A stretch of 64,000 bases of DNA from Legionella gresilensis (GTDB lineage: Bacteria > Pseudomonadota > Gammaproteobacteria > Legionellales > Legionellaceae). Where the stretch lies: the NCBI RefSeq assembly GCF_900639865.1, contig NZ_CAAAHX010000003.1:310001-374000 (forward strand). The letters are read 5' to 3'. The notes beneath the pieces were generated by a model. The model saw nothing but the letters and a program-made list of their open reading frames with translations, had not been told where the DNA came from and searched no databases. Within the stretch, counting starts at the first letter, position 1. Every line of letters begins with the position of its first letter. Positions 60,639 through 64,000 of this stretch are shown in pieces. The position numbers and the translations under genes were made by a program.

Positions 60639-63600
60639 TTATAGGCTGATAGTTTTATTCATTTCAGGGGTGTCAGCTTCAGGAGCTAGGTCGTCTATAT
60701 CAGAAGTATCAGCGGGTAATGTTATATCTGCGTCATTAATTATAGAATTATTGTTATCACTATTATTTTTATGGTTATAAAAACTGTAGCTGCTGTGACT
60801 AATCTCAAGCGCTGCTTGCTTATTCATTTTCTCAAGAATAAGTCGACTTATTTCTTTATGGCCCATAATTTGGGCAATTTCATAGGGTAAAATCATCATT
60901 TTCCCTTTTTCGCTAAGTTGTCCATTACGTTTTTTTTCTTCTACAAATTTTCCAGCCCTCTCTATTGCAGCCTTTTGGATTGCAGCTCTGGAGATTTCTG
61001 GGATATCTATACAATAATCCTTAATATCAATTAGTAATTCCCTAAGGCTCACTTCACGGCCTTTAAAATTACAATCTTTAACTTTCAATAAAATTCTAAC
61101 CACTTCCAAACGACCTGCGAGCGCTGCTGCAAAAAGGGGGGTTTCTCCGTTATTCCTGGCTTGATTAACATTGGCACCATGCTCTATTAATGCCTCAATA
61201 ACTTTTTCATGCCCACACCAAGCTGCTATAAAAAGCGGGGTTTCACCATCTTTATTAGCCGCATTAACATTAGCGCCATGCTCTATTAAAGCGGTAATAA
61301 TTTTTTCATGACCACACCAAGATGCTAAATAAAGAGAAGTTTGGCCCTCTCCATCCTTTAAGTTAACATTAGCACCTGCTGCTAACAAGGGCGCGATAGC
61401 TTTGACGTAGCCATTTTTTACTGCATACATTAGAGGGGTAAAACCGTCAGGCGTAAATATATCAACAGTAGCTCCTTTCATTATCAAAGGGATTATGGCT
61501 TCTCCATAATTTCTCTTCGCTGCAATATGAAGAGGGGTTTTTCCTTTCCAATTAGTATGATTAACGTTAACATCTGCTGCCAGCAAAATAAAGATCTTAT
61601 CAGGATGCCTTGCAATAACTGCAAAGTGCAGTAAAGTGTTTCCCGTTGTATCATCTCTTCTATCAAGAAATCCTAAGCGTTTTAAATTAAACACAACATT
61701 AAGATTCCCCTTATTGAATTCTTCTGAGAGTTCAATGCATCTGTTTTTATCGAATGTAACCATAGATTGCACAAGATGTGGTAATGTTGAAAATTTACTT
61801 TTTATTATGTTACCTAACGAATTACCAGTTGTAGTCTCATAACATATTATGGCGAAAAAAGTATCTTGAGTATCTCTTTGTTTTTTGTTTGGCTTCTTAC
61901 AACGACTTATTTCAGACCAGTAATTTTTCAATAATGACAAAAATGGTTTTGGTAGGTTGTTTAAGGAAGTATCCTTTTTCTGTAAATAGGCCATTAAGAC
62001 TTTAGCAGCTACATTTTGTGCAATTAGCTGCTCAGGCGACAGATCTTGATAATCTTTGAGTTTATCGAATGGAAAATTAAGAAATTGTTCCAGCGCTTCC
62101 GCTTGACCTTCATTAATAATTTTAGCGATTAGAATATCTAATTGTTCCTCTATACTAAGAGGCGCCTTTTCTACCTTAGTCTGATCCTTTTTCTTTGATC
62201 TTTTTGCAGTACTAACCTGAAGTTTCGGTTTAATCTCAGGTGCTACAGCCGTTATTGATTGGCCCGGATCTGCAATGGAATCATTTAATGGCGTTGCAAA
62301 GCGTGCTTCAATAGCTTCAGCTTGATCAATTTGGCCATTTTTCCTAAGAGTTTGAGCTTGTTCTAACCATTCTTCTCGGGTAGAAATAACACGCTCTTGA
62401 TTATTAGAGACTGGATGTGCAAGACAAGTTGAAACCCATTTTTCTAAAGGACTTATACAGGCCTGAATAGAATGAACAGGCGGTTGATAAATAATTAGGT
62501 CGGACTCAGCTCTCGTGCATGCCACAAAGAGTTCATTGAAAATATTGTTATGACGGATGCTACCACGACTATCTTTAGATATTGTTGTATTGTCTTGAAG
62601 CTCTAGATTCTTATCTAAATCCTTATTGGCTGCCCTAAAACTTTCTTGCTCGAAGAAACGATACAGTAATACTGTTTTAGCTTGTAACCCTTTCATTTGT
62701 TTAGCAGTAAAAACCCGTTCTTGACCAAATAAGGCAATAGCCTCATCCATATGCTCGGGACTAGTAATTACTACAAAATTGACATTGTCACGGTTATTAT
62801 CAATTAGACCATTTAGCTTTTTTTCATTTTCTTCCAGATTTTTATCACCTAACCATAACACATTGCCATTAGTACTTTGGTTGGGATTACTTTTGATAGA
62901 GGATAATTCATTTTTATCGCCAACCCGCCATCCGCCAGTAGCATGATATTTTAGCCGCAAAATTGCATTAGCAAAGCGAATAATAGGTTCAACACAACGG
63001 TATGAGGCATGCAATGCTCTATGTGTAACAACCGTATGGCCACTATTATTGTTATTGTTATTTTCTTTTTCCCTGAAAAGGGTCTCAATATAAGGTACTG
63101 TCGTTTCACTACCAAACAAACGTTGATGATCACCTACACAAAAAACAATATTTTTTTGATCTCCATTTTTTCCTTGCACAATGGAACGCTGTTGTCGACG
63201 CGATAAATCTTGCGTCTCATCGACGCCAATAAAATCATATGTTTGCCTAAGCTCGATTTGTTCAAAAGCCACATCAACAGCATGATCCTTTTCCAAGGTC
63301 GCTTGGTAGGCCTCATACACTTTCCACAATTCTTCTCGCATTGTGTTATTAACGAATAAGGAAAATTTATTGCCAACCTGGCTCTTATATGTATCTACGG
63401 AAGTATAGCCTGACATAGTATGTAGTTCTTGATAAACTAATACTGCCATGTCATCAGTAACTGGCAGTATCTTCTTTCCATTTAAAGTATTTTGCTTTAC
63501 CGCATACTCTTTATACCATCTAATAAATTCTTGCTCGCCGCGAAAAACCACCTCTTCGCCTGGATGATTCGCTTTATAAATTTCTTCAGGTGTTTGAAAC

Positions 63601-64000
63601 ATTACCCAATTAGAGTCTATTTTCATGTCTTGAAAATCCTCTTTGCACATTGCCAGCCATTCCTTACGCATTTGCTCTACTAGTCGTTCTGATTTGGCTA
63701 TGATTAGAATACGTGGTGGCTCCTCAGAATTTGACCACTGCTGTATATTGTGCTTAATAATTGCCAAAAGCGAACTTGTTTTTCCAGATCCAGGCGCCCC
63801 ACTAATAATTAAGGGTAAGGCAACTAACTTTAAGGCCTGCTGGTCGTCATCAAGTAAGATAAACTGCTGATTTATAAATTCGATTTTGTCGGATGGCACG
63901 AGATTAACTGTGGCATTTTCATTCGCATTAGATACTGATTCACCTTCAGCTTCACCTTCAGCAGCTTCAACTACTGATTCACCTTCAACGGCTTCAGATG
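60639..64000 (-). CDS. UvrD-like helicase fused to ankyrin repeats, 5' end outside window
   Basis: The frame is open to the right edge; a GTG at 63899 exists, but upstream codons continue as an acidic EGE-rich repeat segment (VEGES, AEGEAEGES), so the true start probably lies beyond. Numbering from 63899: Walker A GAPGSGKT 34-41, DExx motif VDETQDLS 226-233, GDHQR 256-260, SYRCVEPI 299-306, KQMKGLQAKTVLLY 400-413 and VACTRAESDLIIY 459-471, that is SF1/UvrD motifs. A TPR-like helix pair lies near 509-533, a Lys-rich linker at 565-580, six ankyrin repeats at about 750-945, and an Asn/Asp-rich tail. Similar architecture is known in eukaryotic TRANK1. Function unknown; effector or nucleic-acid role possible. 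Confidence 0.88.
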   Translation of the reverse strand, partial: SEAVEGESVVEAAEGEAEGESVSNANENATVNLVPSDKIEFINQQFILLDDDQQALKLVALPLIISGAPGSGKTSSLLAIIKHNIQQWSNSEEPPRILIIAKSERLVEQMRKEWLAMCKEDFQDMKIDSNWVMFQTPEEIYKANHPGEEVVFRGEQEFIRWYKEYAVKQNTLNGKKILPVTDDMAVLVYQELHTMSGYTSVDTYKSQVGNKFSLFVNNTMREELWKVYEAYQATLEKDHAVDVAFEQIELRQTYDFIGVDETQDLSRRQQRSIVQGKNGDQKNIVFCVGDHQRLFGSETTVPYIETLFREKENNNNNNSGHTVVTHRALHASYRCVEPIIRFANAILRLKYHATGGWRVGDKNELSSIKSNPNQSTNGNVLWLGDKNLEENEKKLNGLIDNNRDNVNFVVITSPEHMDEAIALFGQERVFTAKQMKGLQAKTVLLYRFFEQESFRAANKDLDKNLELQDNTTISKDSRGSIRHNNIFNELFVACTRAESDLIIYQPPVHSIQACISPLEKWVSTCLAHPVSNNQERVISTREEWLEQAQTLRKNGQIDQAEAIEARFATPLNDSIADPGQSITAVAPEIKPKLQVSTAKRSKKKDQTKVEKAPLSIEEQLDILIAKIINEGQAEALEQFLNFPFDKLKDYQDLSPEQLIAQNVAAKVLMAYLQKKDTSLNNLPKPFLSLLKNYWSEISRCKKPNKKQRDTQDTFFAIICYETTTGNSLGNIIKSKFSTLPHLVQSMVTFDKNRCIELSEEFNKGNLNVVFNLKRLGFLDRRDDTTGNTLLHFAVIARHPDKIFILLAADVNVNHTNWKGKTPLHIAAKRNYGEAIIPLIMKGATVDIFTPDGFTPLMYAVKNGYVKAIAPLLAAGANVNLKDGEGQTSLYLASWCGHEKIITALIEHGANVNAANKDGETPLFIAAWCGHEKVIEALIEHGANVNQARNNGETPLFAAALAGRLEVVRILLKVKDCNFKGREVSLRELLIDIKDYCIDIPEISRAAIQKAAIERAGKFVEEKKRNGQLSEKGKMMILPYEIAQIMGHKEISRLILEKMNKQAALEISHSSYSFYNHKNNSDNNNSIINDADITLPADTSDIDDLAPEADTPEMNKTISL
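61158..61355 (-). repeat. Two near-identical 99-bp ankyrin-coding repeats
   Basis: Two adjacent 33-codon units share WCGHEKxIxALIEHGANVN, with close nucleotide similarity beyond what the other ankyrin repeats show. This points to recent in-frame duplication and probable copy-number variation. Confidence 0.75.

Overview
The window looks like chromosome from an AT-rich gammaproteobacterium of the Legionella/Legionellales type. The basis is the low GC, the gammaproteobacterial gene order murA-ibaG-mlaBCDEF // kdsD-kdsC-lptC-lptA-lptB, and a scatter of eukaryote-like protein modules (ankyrin repeats, an F-box-like segment, an IQ motif, coiled coils) typical of amoeba-associated intracellular bacteria. 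Genus is inferred, not proven.

Layout. 1-2251: GGDEF-EAL regulator running off the left edge. 2385-6663: cystathionine synthase/lyase, a PlsC-type acyltransferase and the lysine/peptidoglycan pair dapD-dapE. 6933-10050: a DAACS amino-acid symporter, preceded by a previously hidden 26-codon cysteine-rich leader ORF, then nagZ and a small secreted protein. 10231-10320: tRNA-Ser(GGA). 10555-16333: an amino-acid permease and an RND efflux pump with its adaptor. 16586-20906: an envelope-glycan cluster (WbpM/FlaA1-like dehydratase, GT-C glycosyltransferase, UbiA-family prenyl-phosphate phosphoribosyltransferase-like enzyme). 21065-22393: unknown membrane protein. 22642-34357: nif3, murA, ibaG and the Mla phospholipid-transport operon, then divergently the Kdo/LPS-export genes, which run on with overlaps into trpG-trpD-trpC. 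34623-41083: glutaminase, carotenoid oxygenase-family enzyme, SPOR protein, xseA, rhomboid, MFS carrier. 41438-50099: accessory stretch with an F-box-like protein, an APC permease, an IQ-motif protein, a duplicated-domain secreted protein and a coiled-coil protein, with mfd between. 50552-54409: 1285-residue unknown protein. 54480-60513: tldD, nitrilase, BI-1 family protein, kdsA, pyrG. 60639-64000: UvrD-like helicase joined to ankyrin repeats, running off the right edge.

The core genes build and maintain the outer envelope: Kdo synthesis (kdsD, kdsC, kdsA, with pyrG supplying CTP), LPS export (lptCAB), phospholipid asymmetry (mla), peptidoglycan synthesis and recycling (murA, dapDE, nagZ). 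The accessory genes include candidate host-interaction proteins.

Non-coding structure is rich: a palindromic repeat family with a conserved ACAAG loop, an IS-like element with 17-bp terminal inverted repeats, a nested-palindrome element, and two partial duplications of gene 3' ends (kdsA and an APC permease). The most interesting single item is the Cys-rich leader peptide enclosed by a long inverted repeat ahead of the DAACS transporter, which looks like an undescribed cysteine-responsive attenuator.
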